Positions 1-8,526 of a stretch of 34,048 nucleotides of DNA are shown here, piece after piece. The notes beneath the pieces were generated by a model, which ran no database searches, was not told where the DNA came from, and was given only the letters and a program-made list of their open reading frames with translations. A program made the position numbers and the translations under genes. The stretch covers positions 1 through 34,048 of the forward strand of contig PKRI01000021.1 in the NCBI GenBank assembly GCA_017577485.1, in the 5' to 3' direction. Position 1 is the first letter of the stretch; each line of letters opens with the position of its first letter. The stretch comes from Bacillota bacterium. GTDB taxonomy: Bacteria; Bacillota; Sulfobacillia; Thermaerobacterales; RSA17.

Positions 1-1548
1 CTCCATGGCGGTGAAGCGGGCCTCCAGGTCGCCGGCGGCCGCGTGGTCCAGGTCCGTGACGAAGGTCTGGACCAGGTCCCGGCGCAGGTCGCTGGTCAGC
101 ATGCCCCAGGCCGAGAAATGCCCCGGCGCCCGGGGGACCACCACCCTCCGGATGCCCAGTTCCCGGGCCAGGGCGGGACCGTGCAGCGGCCCGCCGCCCC
201 CCATCACCACCAGGGAGAAGTCCCGGGGATCATACCCGCGCTGGACCGACACCAGCGTCAGGGCATTCATCATCACCGCATCGGCCACCCGCAGCACGCC
301 CAGGGCGGCCGCGTCCACGTCGATGCCGTAATGGGCCGCCAGGGGCTGGTAGGCCCGCCGCGCCGCCTCCAGGTCCAGGCGCATGCGGCCGCCCAGGAAG
401 GCCTCCGGGTCCAGGCGGCCGGTGATCAGGTTGGCGTCGGTGACGGTAGGCCGGGTGCCGCCGCGGCCGTAGGCGGCGGGACCGGGATCGGCGCCGGCGC
501 TTTCGGGTCCCACGTGGAGCCGGCCGGTGTCGTCCAGCCAGGCGATGGAGCCGCCGCCGGCGCCGATCTCCACGATGTCCACCACCGGCACCTTGACCGG
601 GTAGCCCGCGTACCGGGGCGTCCACTCCAGGCGGTAATCGGTGGTCACCGCCACCTCCCCGCCCTTGATCAGCGAGGACTTGGCGGTGGTGCCGCCGATG
701 TCCAGGGTGATCACGTCACCGAGGTCCAGTTCGGCGGCCAGGGCGGCGGCGCCCACCACGCCGCCCACGGGCCCCGACTCCACCAGGTGGATGGGCGTCT
801 CGCGGGCGGCGGCGAAGGTGATGGTCCCGCCGCCGGACTGCATGATGTGAAGGGCGCCGCCGATGCCGGCGGCCCGCAGGTCTGCCTCCAGGCGCTCCAG
901 GTAGCCCGAGGCGATGGGACCCACGTAGGCGTTGAGCACCGTGGTGCTGGTGCGCTCATACTCCCGCCACTCGCGGGTGATCTCATGGGATAGGGTGACA
1001 AATGCGCCGGGCAGCAGCCGCCGGAGCAGGTCCCCTGCCCGCCGCTCGTGCTCCGGGTTGGCGTACGCGTGCAGGAAGCACACCGCGACGGCCTGGACGC
1101 CCGCGCGCCGGAACGCCTCGGCCGCGGCCGCCACGTCGTCCTCGCGCAGCGGCTCCACCACCGAGCCGTCGGGCGCCAGGCGCTCCCGGACCTCCAACCG
1201 CAGGCGCCGCGGCACGAAAGGCCGGGGCTTCTGGTAACGCAGGTTGTAGATGTCGGGCCGGTTTCCCCGGCCGATCTCCAGGACGTCGCGCATGCCGCGG
1301 GTGGTCAGCAGGCCCACCGGCACGCCCTTGCGCTCGGTGATGGCGTTGATGACCACCGTGGTGCCGTGGACGAAGCGAGCCACCTCGGCGGGGTCGAAAC
1401 CCGCCTGCCGGATCGCGGCCAGCACGCCCTCCTGCAGCCGTCCGGGTGTGGTGGAGGTCTTGGCCAGCCCCAGTGCTCCCGTTGCGTCGTCGACGTAGAC
1501 CAGATCTGTGAACGTTCCGCCGATGTCTACTGCAACTCGAAGGGCCAT
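1..1548 (-). CDS. hyuA: Hydantoinase/oxoprolinase family protein, subunit A (HyuA-like), C-terminus beyond the left edge
   Basis: The minus strand is open from the edge to an ATG at 1548 and encodes the first 516 residues. The N-terminus carries the phosphate-binding motif DIGGTFTD, and a second nucleotide-binding motif LDIGGTTAK lies near residue 280, as in the HyuA/OplA superfamily of ATP-dependent amidohydrolases that open hydantoins, 5-oxoproline or acetone-type substrates. The full family length is about 650-700 residues, so roughly the last quarter is missing; a HyuB partner would be expected just left of the window. The exact substrate cannot be told. A second in-frame ATG at 1578 would add ten residues; neither start has a good ribosome-binding site. 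The gap to the YheC/D gene upstream is only 30-60 bases, so the two may be cotranscribed. Family assignment is firm. Confidence 0.9.
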   Translation of the reverse strand, partial: MALRVAVDIGGTFTDLVYVDDATGALGLAKTSTTPGRLQEGVLAAIRQAGFDPAEVARFVHGTTVVINAITERKGVPVGLLTTRGMRDVLEIGRGNRPDIYNLRYQKPRPFVPRRLRLEVRERLAPDGSVVEPLREDDVAAAAEAFRRAGVQAVAVCFLHAYANPEHERRAGDLLRRLLPGAFVTLSHEITREWREYERTSTTVLNAYVGPIASGYLERLEADLRAAGIGGALHIMQSGGGTITFAAARETPIHLVESGPVGGVVGAAALAAELDLGDVITLDIGGTTAKSSLIKGGEVAVTTDYRLEWTPRYAGYPVKVPVVDIVEIGAGGGSIAWLDDTGRLHVGPESAGADPGPAAYGRGGTRPTVTDANLITGRLDPEAFLGGRMRLDLEAARRAYQPLAAHYGIDVDAAALGVLRVADAVMMNALTLVSVQRGYDPRDFSLVVMGGGGPLHGPALARELGIRRVVVPRAPGHFSAWGMLTSDLRRDLVQTFVTDLDHAAAGDLEARFTAME

Positions 1549-1607
1549 GCTGAGGAGGTTGGCGGCGCCGCCGCCCATCCCTGCCGGCAGCGCGTCCGCC
1601 GGGGTTG

Positions 1608-2816
1608 CTAGGTGTCGCTGGGACTGGCCGGGGTGGTCCCGGGCCCCGCTGGTGCGCCGCCGGCCGTCGCGCCGTTCCCCGCCGGGTTCCCTCCGCCGGG
1701 TCCCGCGGCAGCCGCCGGCTCCGCCGCTGCGGTGGTGCCGGCGCCCTCCTGCCGCCGGCGGGTCAGGCCCAGCAGGTAGGCGGCATGGGCCATGGGCGTG
1801 GCGTACTGGCGCATGAAGGCCCGCGGCGCGCGCCGCAGGGCGCTGGGCGCCCACCGCTGCTGGCGCATGTTGGCCTCCAGGAACCAGGCCTTGCCCCGGC
1901 GGTCCAGGGCCAGGTCCAGGCCCAGGTCCGCCACCGCCGGGTGCCTGCGCGCCAGCCCCTGGGCCACGGCCAGCGCCAGCCGACGCAGCCGCCGCCGCAG
2001 GAGCGCCGCCGGCACCCTGGGAATGCTCCGCCTCAGCACGCGGCCCAGGTCACCCCGCCGGCCCTCCCGGGCCATATTGCTGACGGGCATGTGCCGGGCC
2101 GCCAACCGCGGCCACATGCCGGTCACCTGCCACCGGCCGTCGGCACCCCGCTGCACCCACACGCGGATGTCGTACCGCCGTCCCCGGTACCGGGCCAGGT
2201 TGATCCCCTGCTGGACCAGGTACCCCCGGCCGCTGCGATGCCGCAGCCACCGCACCAGCCCGCCGCGGCCCAGGATCTGCCGCTCGCCGGTCCAGCTCAC
2301 GACGCGGTAGAAGCCTTGCAGCGCGTCGATCCGGTGGACGTCGCGGCCGGCGCTGCCCAGGGCCGGCTTGACATATACGGAGCGGAACCGCCGCAGCAGC
2401 GCCAGGGCATCCGCCGGCCGGCGCAGCGGCCGCGTGACCGGCAGCGCCCGGGCGATGACCCGCCGGAGCTTGCGGTGGACCACCAGCTTGTGGCGGCTCA
2501 TGGGCGGGTTGAACATGCGCACGCCCGGCAGCCGCGCCAGGCGGCGGACGACCCGCCGGCTGAAGGCGCTGGACGCGATGATCCGGCGGTGGATGACCCT
2601 GGGCAGCGGGACCCGGACGCGGCGGTAGCGCCGCCGCCGGTAGACGTAACCCTGCACCGTGCGGTCGCGCCAGCGGATGCCCCGGGGCGAGAAGAACACT
2701 ACCTGCAGCCCCCACCGGCGCGCCGCCCGCTGGTAGGCCGGCAGGCGCTCGTGGGTCAGGCCGCGCATGGCCCGGCGCAGGTCCCGCTCACCCAACAGGA
2801 TCCCGACGGTGGGCAA
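1608..2816 (-). CDS. YheC/YheD family ATP-grasp protein (spore-coat associated)
   Basis: The protein has the layout of the YheC/YheD family: an N-terminal VGILLG segment, a basic middle region with NPPMSRHKL, then an ATP-grasp core with VYVKPALGSAGRD (ATP-binding lysine and glycine loop), YDIRVWVQR and WFLEANMRQQ near the C-terminus. In Bacillus these are endospore coat-associated proteins of unknown ligase activity, so the gene suggests a spore former. I chose the TTG at 2816, which has GAGGGGGA six bases upstream and starts the protein at the conserved segment (402 residues). A GTG at 2876 would add 20 low-complexity residues without a ribosome-binding site. The C-terminal 50 residues are an Ala/Gly/Pro-rich tail not typical of the family. 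The protein is unusually arginine-rich, probably reflecting base composition. Confidence 0.82.
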   Translation of the reverse strand: MPTVGILLGERDLRRAMRGLTHERLPAYQRAARRWGLQVVFFSPRGIRWRDRTVQGYVYRRRRYRRVRVPLPRVIHRRIIASSAFSRRVVRRLARLPGVRMFNPPMSRHKLVVHRKLRRVIARALPVTRPLRRPADALALLRRFRSVYVKPALGSAGRDVHRIDALQGFYRVVSWTGERQILGRGGLVRWLRHRSGRGYLVQQGINLARYRGRRYDIRVWVQRGADGRWQVTGMWPRLAARHMPVSNMAREGRRGDLGRVLRRSIPRVPAALLRRRLRRLALAVAQGLARRHPAVADLGLDLALDRRGKAWFLEANMRQQRWAPSALRRAPRAFMRQYATPMAHAAYLLGLTRRRQEGAGTTAAAEPAAAAGPGGGNPAGNGATAGGAPAGPGTTPASPSDT

Positions 2817-3078
2817 TCCGGTTCCCCCTCGGCCACCGGTGACGGGGCCTACTCCCGCGGTGGCGGTGTTGCCCACAGGTTATGTCAAACCGGCAGGGGT
2901 GCGTGCGGGGTGGGCCCGGCTTGCTGGGCGGGCGCGGCGCCGGCGGGATCGCAGGCGCCCACCCGGGCGCGCGGCGTGCAGGGTCCGGCCGGCGGCAGGC
3001 AAAACAACCCTGGGAACGCGTCAGCGCACGGCCGCTGGAGCAGGGGAGCATCCTTCAAGACTTCAGGAGGTGAGGCAG

Positions 3079-3546
3079 GTGGCGCTGGACCGCCGGGCCC
3101 TGGCGCGGGCCGCCCTGATCGCCGCCCTCTACACCGTCATCACCGTGGCGCTGGCCCCCATCAGTTACGGGCCGGTGCAGATCCGCCTGTCCGAAGCCCT
3201 GACCCTGCTCCCCTATTACTGGGGCACTCCCGCCGCCCTGGGGCTGTGGCTGGGCTGCACCATCGCCAACGCCTACGGCGGCTTCGGCCTGCTGGACATC
3301 ATCGGCGGCTGCCTGATCACCCTGGCGGCGGGCCTGCTGACCGCCCGCATGCCCAACCTGTGGTTGGGCGCCCTGTGGCCCATCGTCCTCAACGCCCTGG
3401 GCGTGGCGGCCATCCTCCACTACGCCGCCGGCTTCCCCTACGGCCCGTCGGTCCTGTACGTGGGGCTGGGCCAGACAGCCGCGGTGCTGGTGGTGGGAAT
3501 GCCGCTGATGCGGTGGCTGGAGGCCCGGGGCATCCTGAGCCGCTGA
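3079..3546 (+). CDS. queT: QueT transporter family protein (queuosine precursor uptake)
   Basis: A 155-residue integral membrane protein with about five hydrophobic helices. It starts with a short basic head, then ALYTVITVALAPISYGPVQIR, LSEALTLLPYYW and a glycine-rich central part, the pattern of the QueT family (S component of an ECF-type importer thought to take up queuosine precursors such as preQ0/preQ1). The start is a GTG at 3079 preceded by AGGAGGTGAGG at a good distance; the longer open frame upstream has no coding character. It stands alone between the minus-strand YheC/D gene and yojF. QueT genes are often controlled by preQ1 riboswitches. The leader holds a CAGGGT/ACCCTG hairpin (2979-2984 with 3007-3012), but I could not fit a known preQ1 class to it. 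Family call is good; the substrate is inferred from the family. Confidence 0.85.
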   Translation: MALDRRALARAALIAALYTVITVALAPISYGPVQIRLSEALTLLPYYWGTPAALGLWLGCTIANAYGGFGLLDIIGGCLITLAAGLLTARMPNLWLGALWPIVLNALGVAAILHYAAGFPYGPSVLYVGLGQTAAVLVVGMPLMRWLEARGILSR

Positions 3547-3647
3547 GGCGGCCGGTGCGGCCGGCCGGCGGGAACCGGTATCCGGGAACCCCAACCCGCG
3601 CGACTTCCTCTAAAATTCAAGGGGACTAAGGACGCTGGAGGCCTGCG

Positions 3648-4004
3648 ATGCAACCCATCGATCCTGCAGCCCTCAAGGAACGGCTCGAGCAGATGGCAGG
3701 CGAGCCGCTGTACCTGCACCTCGAAACCACCATGGGGGCTTACACCAAGAACACCTACGGCGCCTTCGCCCGCAACGTGCAGGTCCGGTACCTGCGTGCG
3801 GGCGTGGGCGGGTCCGGACCCTACCGGGTGGGCCTGCGGCTCCCCGACGGCTGGGTGGTGGCGGAAGGTCTCACCCACTGGGAAGTGGACGACCGGGGCC
3901 GCCTGCTCATGGCCGGCCACGACGATGAGGGCCGCCTGACCGTAGCCCTGGAACTGAGCCGGGACCCCTTCCCCATGTCCTTCACCGAGGAGGACCAGGC
4001 ATGA
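3648..4004 (+). CDS. yojF: YojF family protein (DUF1806), partner of BshB2
   Basis: A soluble 118-residue protein with an N-terminal segment PLYLHLETTMGAYTKN and a C-terminal half ending SRDPFPMSFTEE, as in the YojF/DUF1806 family. In Bacillus subtilis yojF sits immediately before yojG (bshB2), the same order as here. The ATG follows CTGGAGG by seven bases. The stop overlaps the bshB2 start by four bases (ATGA), implying translational coupling. A TAAAAT sequence at 3611-3616, striking in such GC-rich DNA, may be a -10 element for this pair, but no matching -35 is visible. Molecular function of the family is unknown; association with bacillithiol synthesis rests on gene order. Confidence 0.85.
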   Translation: MQPIDPAALKERLEQMAGEPLYLHLETTMGAYTKNTYGAFARNVQVRYLRAGVGGSGPYRVGLRLPDGWVVAEGLTHWEVDDRGRLLMAGHDDEGRLTVALELSRDPFPMSFTEEDQA

Positions 4005-4678
4005 CGGGCAGCGCCGATCCCCTGGCCGGCGAGCGCCACCTGCTGGTGGTGCTGGCCCATCCCGACGACGAAGCCTTCGGCTGCACCGGCACCATGACCA
4101 TCCTGCGCCGGCGCGGCGTGCCGGTGACCTACGTCTGCGCCACCCTGGGCCAGATGGGGCGCCTCATGGGCCGGCCGCCCATGGCCACCCGCGAGACCCT
4201 GCCCCTCATCCGCCGCCGGGAACTGGCGGAGGCCATGCGCATCGTCGGCGTCGACGACGTCCGCCTGCTGGGGCTGTGGGACAAGACCGTGGAGTTCGAG
4301 GACCCCGACGCCCTGGCGGACCGGATCGCCGCCGTCATGACCGAGGTGCGGCCCTCGACGGTGATCACCTTCCATCCCGAGCACAGCGGTCACCCGGACC
4401 ACCACGCCGTGGGCCGCGCCGCCCTGCTGGCCCTGGACCGGGCCGGTCTCGACCCCCGGCCGCGGGTGTGGATGCCCGCCATCCGTTCCGATGAGGTGAA
4501 ACTGGACCTGCCCATCCAGGTCATCGACATCGCCGAGGTGGCCCACGTCAAGCGCGCCGCCTTCGCCGCCCACCGGTCGCAGACCACCGGCTGGGACGAG
4601 CGCCTGGCCGCCAGCGAAACCATGCGCCGCCGCTTCGAGTGGATGTTCCGGGAGGAGCGGTTCTGGGTCTGGGCGTGA
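4001..4678 (+). CDS. bshB2: Bacillithiol biosynthesis deacetylase BshB2
   Basis: A 225-residue PIG-L/LmbE-family zinc-dependent deacetylase, close to the family length. The metal and catalytic motif AHPDDE is at residues 19-24 and the second zinc motif GHPDHH near residues 130-135. BshB enzymes deacetylate N-acetylglucosaminyl-L-malate to glucosaminyl-malate, the second step of bacillithiol synthesis in the cytoplasm. The neighbouring yojF, overlapping by four bases, is the same pair as yojF-yojG of Bacillus, which separates this enzyme from other PIG-L deacetylases. A ribosome-binding site GAGGAGGA lies inside the end of yojF. bshA and bshC are not in the window. YtxJ, a bacillithiol-linked thioredoxin-fold protein, is encoded 28 kb downstream. 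Confidence 0.88.
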   Translation: MTGSADPLAGERHLLVVLAHPDDEAFGCTGTMTILRRRGVPVTYVCATLGQMGRLMGRPPMATRETLPLIRRRELAEAMRIVGVDDVRLLGLWDKTVEFEDPDALADRIAAVMTEVRPSTVITFHPEHSGHPDHHAVGRAALLALDRAGLDPRPRVWMPAIRSDEVKLDLPIQVIDIAEVAHVKRAAFAAHRSQTTGWDERLAASETMRRRFEWMFREERFWVWA

Positions 4679-4725
4679 AGCCCGGCCCGTCGCCCTGCAC
4701 TGCTTTTCGGGAAGGGAAGGTGGGC

Positions 4726-5682
4726 GTGCCGGACGAGGTGCTGATCGTCGACCGCGTGGTCAAGCGGTACGGCGGCAAGACAGCGGTCGACCACGTGTCC
4801 TTCGAGGTGCGGCCCGGCGAGATCCTGGGCTTTCTCGGCCCCAACGGGGCCGGCAAGACCACCACGCTGCGCATGATCATGGGGATCACCGCCCCGGACG
4901 AGGGACGGATTCTCTTCCGGCTGCCCGAAGGGGGGACCGGCGCGGTGCCGCGCGGTGCCTCCGCGGCGGGCGGCAGCGGCCGGATTCCCGCCCACCTGGT
5001 GGGCTACCTGCCCGAAGAGCGGGGGCTGTACCGCGACGCCCGGGTCATCGACGTGCTGCTGTTCCTGGCCTCCCTGAAGGGGCTCAGGGGCAGGGCCGCC
5101 CGCGCCCGGGCCATGGAGTGGCTGGAGCGGTTCGGCCTGGGTCCCCAGGCCCGGGCCCGGGTCAACCAGCTGTCCAAGGGCATGGCCCAGAAGGTCCAGT
5201 TCATCGCCGCCGTCCTCCACCAGCCGCGGCTGCTGGTGCTGGACGAACCCTTCTCCGGCCTGGACCCGGTCAACCAGGAACTCTTCATGGAAGAGATCCG
5301 CCGCCTGGCGGCCCAGGGGTGCGCCGTGCTGCTGTCCAGCCACCAGATGAACCTGGTGGAGGCCATGTGTGAGCGGATCTTCCTCATTCACCAGGGCCGT
5401 CGGGTGGTGTACGGCCCCCTGGCCGAGATCAAGGCCGCCTACGGCGTCCACCGGGTGCGCCTGCTGGTGCGGGACCCCGCCTGGCGCGTCCCGGCGTCGG
5501 GCCTGGTGGAATCGGCCGAGTACGACGGCCCCCGGGCGACGGTGCTGCTCAAGCCCGGCGTGGAGCCGGCGGCATTCCTGGCTTCGCTGCCCGCCGATGC
5601 CCCCATCGAAGAAATGGCAGTGGCCAGGATTTCCCTGCACGAGATCTTCGTGCGCATCGCCCGGGGGGAGGCGGCGGCATGA
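4726..5682 (+). CDS. ABC exporter ATP-binding protein (NatA/YhaQ type)
   Basis: A 318-residue ATPase with Walker A GPNGAGKTT at about residue 38, signature LSKGM at about 149, Walker B LLVLDEP at about 169 and the switch histidine in LLSSHQM. The C-terminal hundred residues form the extra domain typical of NatA/YhaQ-like exporter ATPases. Between the Walker A region and the Q-loop sits an Ala/Gly/Pro-rich insertion at about residues 67-90 that is longer than usual. The GTG at 4726 is chosen because GGGAAGG lies five bases upstream; a GTG at 4720 is also possible. The stop overlaps the permease start by four bases, so the pair forms one operon. The family includes sodium and drug or peptide exporters; the substrate is not identifiable here. 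Confidence 0.87.
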   Translation: MPDEVLIVDRVVKRYGGKTAVDHVSFEVRPGEILGFLGPNGAGKTTTLRMIMGITAPDEGRILFRLPEGGTGAVPRGASAAGGSGRIPAHLVGYLPEERGLYRDARVIDVLLFLASLKGLRGRAARARAMEWLERFGLGPQARARVNQLSKGMAQKVQFIAAVLHQPRLLVLDEPFSGLDPVNQELFMEEIRRLAAQGCAVLLSSHQMNLVEAMCERIFLIHQGRRVVYGPLAEIKAAYGVHRVRLLVRDPAWRVPASGLVESAEYDGPRATVLLKPGVEPAAFLASLPADAPIEEMAVARISLHEIFVRIARGEAAA

Positions 5683-6893
5683 AGGGGTGGCCCGGGACGT
5701 CGGAAGTGATCCGCTGGGAAGTCATGCGCAATCTACGGAACCGCAGCTTCCTGGTGGGCATGCTGCTGACCCCGCTGGTGGCGCTGTTGATGGCCGGCGT
5801 CCCGGCCCTGCTGGGATACCTGGATCGGCCCACCCCACAGACGTACGCCGTCGTGGACCGGATCGACGGGTACGCCGTGCTGGAGGACCTGGTTACGGAC
5901 GGGCAGGTCCGGCTGGTACCGGCCGGCGATGCCGGCGCCGCCCAGGCCCGGGTCGATACCGGGGAGGTGGACGGCTACCTGGTCCTCGACGACGAGTTCT
6001 TGGAGACGGGCGTCCTCCATCTCTACGTCTCTGACCGGGACCGCCCGGTGCCGGGCGGGCTGCAGGAGGCCCTGACCCGGCTGCTCCAGGGCCGGCGCCT
6101 GGGCGCGGTGGGCCTCGACCTGGACGACGCAGAACGGCTGCTGGCGCCGGCGGCGGTGGTCCGCACCGTGCTGGGCCAGGAGCCCGGCGACGACCCGGCG
6201 CCGGACTGGCACCGCCTGCCCACCGCTATCGGCGCCGTGGTCCTGTTGATGCTGCTGATCATGACGTCGGGAACCATGCTGCTCCAGAGCGCCCTGCAGG
6301 AAAAGCGAGACCGGATGAGCGAGGTGGTCCTCTCGTCTATCAACGCCCGGCAGTTGATGGCCGGCAAGATCATCGGCCACTTCCTGTTGGGGGTCCTGCA
6401 GGCGGTCATCTGGCTGGCGGTGGCCCTGCCGCTGGCCGGGCTGGTCTTCAAGGTGCAGATCACCCGGTGGATCGCCCTGGAGTCGGTCCCCGTCATCGCC
6501 CTGTTCTTCCTGCTGGGCTACCTGCTCTACGCCGCCCTGTTCGTGGCGGCCGGCGCCACCATGGAAGACATCCAGAACTCCAGCAGTCTGCAGGGCATGG
6601 TGTTCCTGCTGCCGTTCCTGCCGTTCCTGGTCCTGGGCCCGGTCATGATCAACCCCACCGGCTCCATCGCCAGGACCGCCACGCTGTTCCCCCTGACCAG
6701 CCCGGTCATCGCCGTCCTGCGCGTGGGCATGGGCGACGTGCCGGCATGGGAGATCGCGGCGGCCGCCGTCCTCCTGCTGCTGGCGGCGGCGTTGGTGACG
6801 TACGCGGCGGCCCGGGTCTTCCGGGTGGGCATGCTGATGTACGGCAAGACGGCCACACCGGCCGAGATCTGGCGCTGGATCCGCACTCCGTGA
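5679..6893 (+). CDS. ABC-2 type exporter permease (NatB/YhaP type)
   Basis: A 404-residue membrane protein with one helix at about residues 24-46, a large extracytoplasmic domain at about 50-185, and then a cluster of five or six helices to the C-terminus. This is the ABC-2 permease layout of NatB/YhaP proteins. The segment LQEKRDRMSEVVLSS, between the large domain and the second helix cluster, is the usual cytoplasmic coupling element of this family. It overlaps the preceding ATPase gene by four bases (ATGA), so the two make one exporter. The gene ends about 50 bases before the amt promoter. Substrate unknown. Confidence 0.86.
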   Translation: MKGWPGTSEVIRWEVMRNLRNRSFLVGMLLTPLVALLMAGVPALLGYLDRPTPQTYAVVDRIDGYAVLEDLVTDGQVRLVPAGDAGAAQARVDTGEVDGYLVLDDEFLETGVLHLYVSDRDRPVPGGLQEALTRLLQGRRLGAVGLDLDDAERLLAPAAVVRTVLGQEPGDDPAPDWHRLPTAIGAVVLLMLLIMTSGTMLLQSALQEKRDRMSEVVLSSINARQLMAGKIIGHFLLGVLQAVIWLAVALPLAGLVFKVQITRWIALESVPVIALFFLLGYLLYAALFVAAGATMEDIQNSSSLQGMVFLLPFLPFLVLGPVMINPTGSIARTATLFPLTSPVIAVLRVGMGDVPAWEIAAAAVLLLLAAALVTYAAARVFRVGMLMYGKTATPAEIWRWIRTP

Positions 6894-6947
6894 GCACCGC
6901 TTGGGCCCTGGCACGCCGCCGGGCCGGTGGCGTGGGCCGCTACGCCC

Positions 6948-6976
6948 TTGACACGGTTCCCGGCGGCCCGTAAATT
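6948..6976 (+). promoter_or_regulatory. SigA-type promoter for amt
   Basis: TTGACA at 6948-6953 and TAAATT at 6971-6976 are separated by exactly 17 bases. The -35 box is perfect and the -10 box differs from consensus at two positions; this is by far the best vegetative promoter in this GC-rich window. Transcription should start near 6983, some 200 bases before the amt start codon. Confidence 0.75.
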
Positions 6977-6982
6977 AATGGC

Positions 6983-7056
6983 AAGAGGCGCGCCGCAACG
7001 GCGCGGCCGCCTGCTGGCGAGGATGCCCTACGGGCCGGTGCCCGTCGGGCTTTTTT
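6983..7056 (+). promoter_or_regulatory. amt leader RNA with hairpin and intrinsic terminator (attenuator candidate)
   Basis: The predicted leader begins with a perfect 7-bp hairpin, CGCGCCG-CAA-CGGCGCG (6989-7005). It is followed by an intrinsic terminator: an 11-position stem with a single mismatch (7025-7035 with 7040-7050), loop CGGT, and six Ts at 7051-7056. The terminator lies between the promoter and amt, so it either ends transcription constitutively or is part of an attenuation switch. I could not match the leader to a known riboswitch, T-box or ANTAR two-hairpin target. The terminator structure is seen directly; regulation is inferred. Confidence 0.65.
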
Positions 7057-7180
7057 GTTTCTGCTCGTCCTGATGCCCGCGGCTCACCGGCCACCTCCTA
7101 CCACCGACCCGTGCCGCGGCGGTCCGGTGGCAGGACCCGACGACAACGGCGCAGTGGGTTTGCGAACGGGAGGCTGAGCG

Positions 7181-8467
7181 ATGAGCGCTGATTCGCTGGC
7201 AGCGGCCATCAACACGGTGTGGACCATGGTGGCGGCGTTCCTGGTCTTCATCATGCAGGCCGGGTTCGCCATGGTGGAGGCCGGCTTCACCCGGGCCAAG
7301 AACGCCGGCAACATCGTCCTCAAGAACCTGATGGACTTCTCCGTGGCCTCCATCGCCTACTGGGCGGTGGGCTTCGCGGTGATGTTCGGCGCCAGCGCCG
7401 CCGGGGTGCTGGGCACCAGCGGCTTCTTCCTGGGCGGCGGCCTGGACCATGTGGATCCGGGGGTTCCCTTGCTGGCCTTCGTCATGTTCCAGACGGTGTT
7501 CGCCGGGACGGCGGCCACCATCGTGTCGGGCGCCATGGCCGAGCGGACCCGCTTCACCGCTTACCTGGCCTTCTCAGCCATCCTCAGCGCCCTGATCTAC
7601 CCCATCGTGGGCCATTGGGTCTGGGGCGGCGGCTGGCTGGGATCCCTGGGCATGCTGGACTTCGCCGGCTCCACGGTGGTGCACTCGGTGGGCGCCTGGG
7701 CGGCGCTGGTAGGCATCGCCCTGGTGGGTCCCCGGGCGGGGCGCTTCGGGCCCAACGGCCAGGTGCGGCCCATCCCCGGCCACAACCTGATCCTGGCGGC
7801 GTTGGGCGTGTTCATCCTCTGGTTCGGCTGGTTCGGCTTCAACGCCGGCTCCACGCTGGCGGGCACCGACGCCAATATCGGCCGGATCGCCCTGACCACC
7901 AACCTGGCGGCGGCGTCCGGCGCGGCGACGGCGCTGTTCCTGTCGCGGCTGGTGAACGGGCACCCCGGCGTCGCCGAGGCCCTGAACGGCGCCCTGGCGG
8001 GTCTGGTGGCCATCACGGCGGGCTGCGCCTTCGTCAGCCCGGCGGCGGCGGTGTTGATCGGCGCCGGGGGCGGCCTGCTCCTGCTGCCCGGCAGCCGGCT
8101 GCTGGAGCGGCTGCACCTGGACGACGCGGTGGGCGCGGTGCCGGTCCACGGCATCGCGGGTGCCTGGGGCACGCTGGCCGTGGGCCTCTTCCACGAGGAA
8201 CTGGGGCTGTTCACCGGGGGCGGTGCCGGCCTGCTGGCGGTGCAGGCCCTGGGCGTGGCGGCGGTGTTCCTGTTTGTCGGGGTCACCTCGTGGCTGGCGT
8301 TCCTGGTCTGCCGGGCGCTGCTGGGCCTGCGGGTGTCGCCTGACGAGGAGGCCCGCGGCCTGGACCTGGGAGAGCACGGGGTCAGCGCCTATCCCGAGTT
8401 CGCCGTCAACAACCACGAGCCGGCTTCGGTGCCGTCGCCGGCCTCGGTGGAGGCGGCCGGTTCATAA
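7181..8467 (+). CDS. amt: Ammonium transporter (Amt family)
   Basis: A 428-residue polytopic membrane protein with about eleven helices. Family landmarks are all present: MVEAGFTRAKN in the first helices, the external phenylalanine gate in FQTVFAGTAATI, the twin pore histidines in STVVHSVGAWAA (His168) and PVHGIAGAWG (His323), FGWFGFNAGS, and the C-terminal regulatory tail with DLGEHGVSAYPEF. It should carry ammonium into the cell. There is no signal peptide, as in other Gram-positive Amt proteins. The ATG follows GGGAGG by eight bases. No glnK/PII gene is adjacent. Expression is probably controlled through the terminator-bearing leader upstream. Confidence 0.95.
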   Translation: MSADSLAAAINTVWTMVAAFLVFIMQAGFAMVEAGFTRAKNAGNIVLKNLMDFSVASIAYWAVGFAVMFGASAAGVLGTSGFFLGGGLDHVDPGVPLLAFVMFQTVFAGTAATIVSGAMAERTRFTAYLAFSAILSALIYPIVGHWVWGGGWLGSLGMLDFAGSTVVHSVGAWAALVGIALVGPRAGRFGPNGQVRPIPGHNLILAALGVFILWFGWFGFNAGSTLAGTDANIGRIALTTNLAAASGAATALFLSRLVNGHPGVAEALNGALAGLVAITAGCAFVSPAAAVLIGAGGGLLLLPGSRLLERLHLDDAVGAVPVHGIAGAWGTLAVGLFHEELGLFTGGGAGLLAVQALGVAAVFLFVGVTSWLAFLVCRALLGLRVSPDEEARGLDLGEHGVSAYPEFAVNNHEPASVPSPASVEAAGS

Positions 8468-8526
8468 GGTCGGATCGGAAGGGCGGGTTTGCAGGAACGC
8501 TTCCCTGCACATCCCCGCACAGGCAA

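Noticed and set aside
43..993. Long plus-strand open frame opposite the hydantoinase gene
   Set aside because: It is a high-GC antisense shadow; the translation is His/Gly/Gln-rich without any family motif, while the minus frame encodes a clear HyuA.
2880..3078. preQ1 riboswitch before queT
   Set aside because: Expected from the family, but I could not fit the class I, II or III conserved core; only a six-base CAGGGT/ACCCTG hairpin is visible. A covariance search would settle it.
1605..3629. 674-codon plus-strand open frame
   Set aside because: It runs antisense through the YheC/D gene and then out of frame through queT; its translation is Pro/Arg/Gly-rich with no recognisable domain.
6983..7180. 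Glutamine riboswitch or ANTAR two-hairpin target before amt
   Set aside because: The loop and core bases I would expect are absent; only the hairpin and terminator can be claimed.
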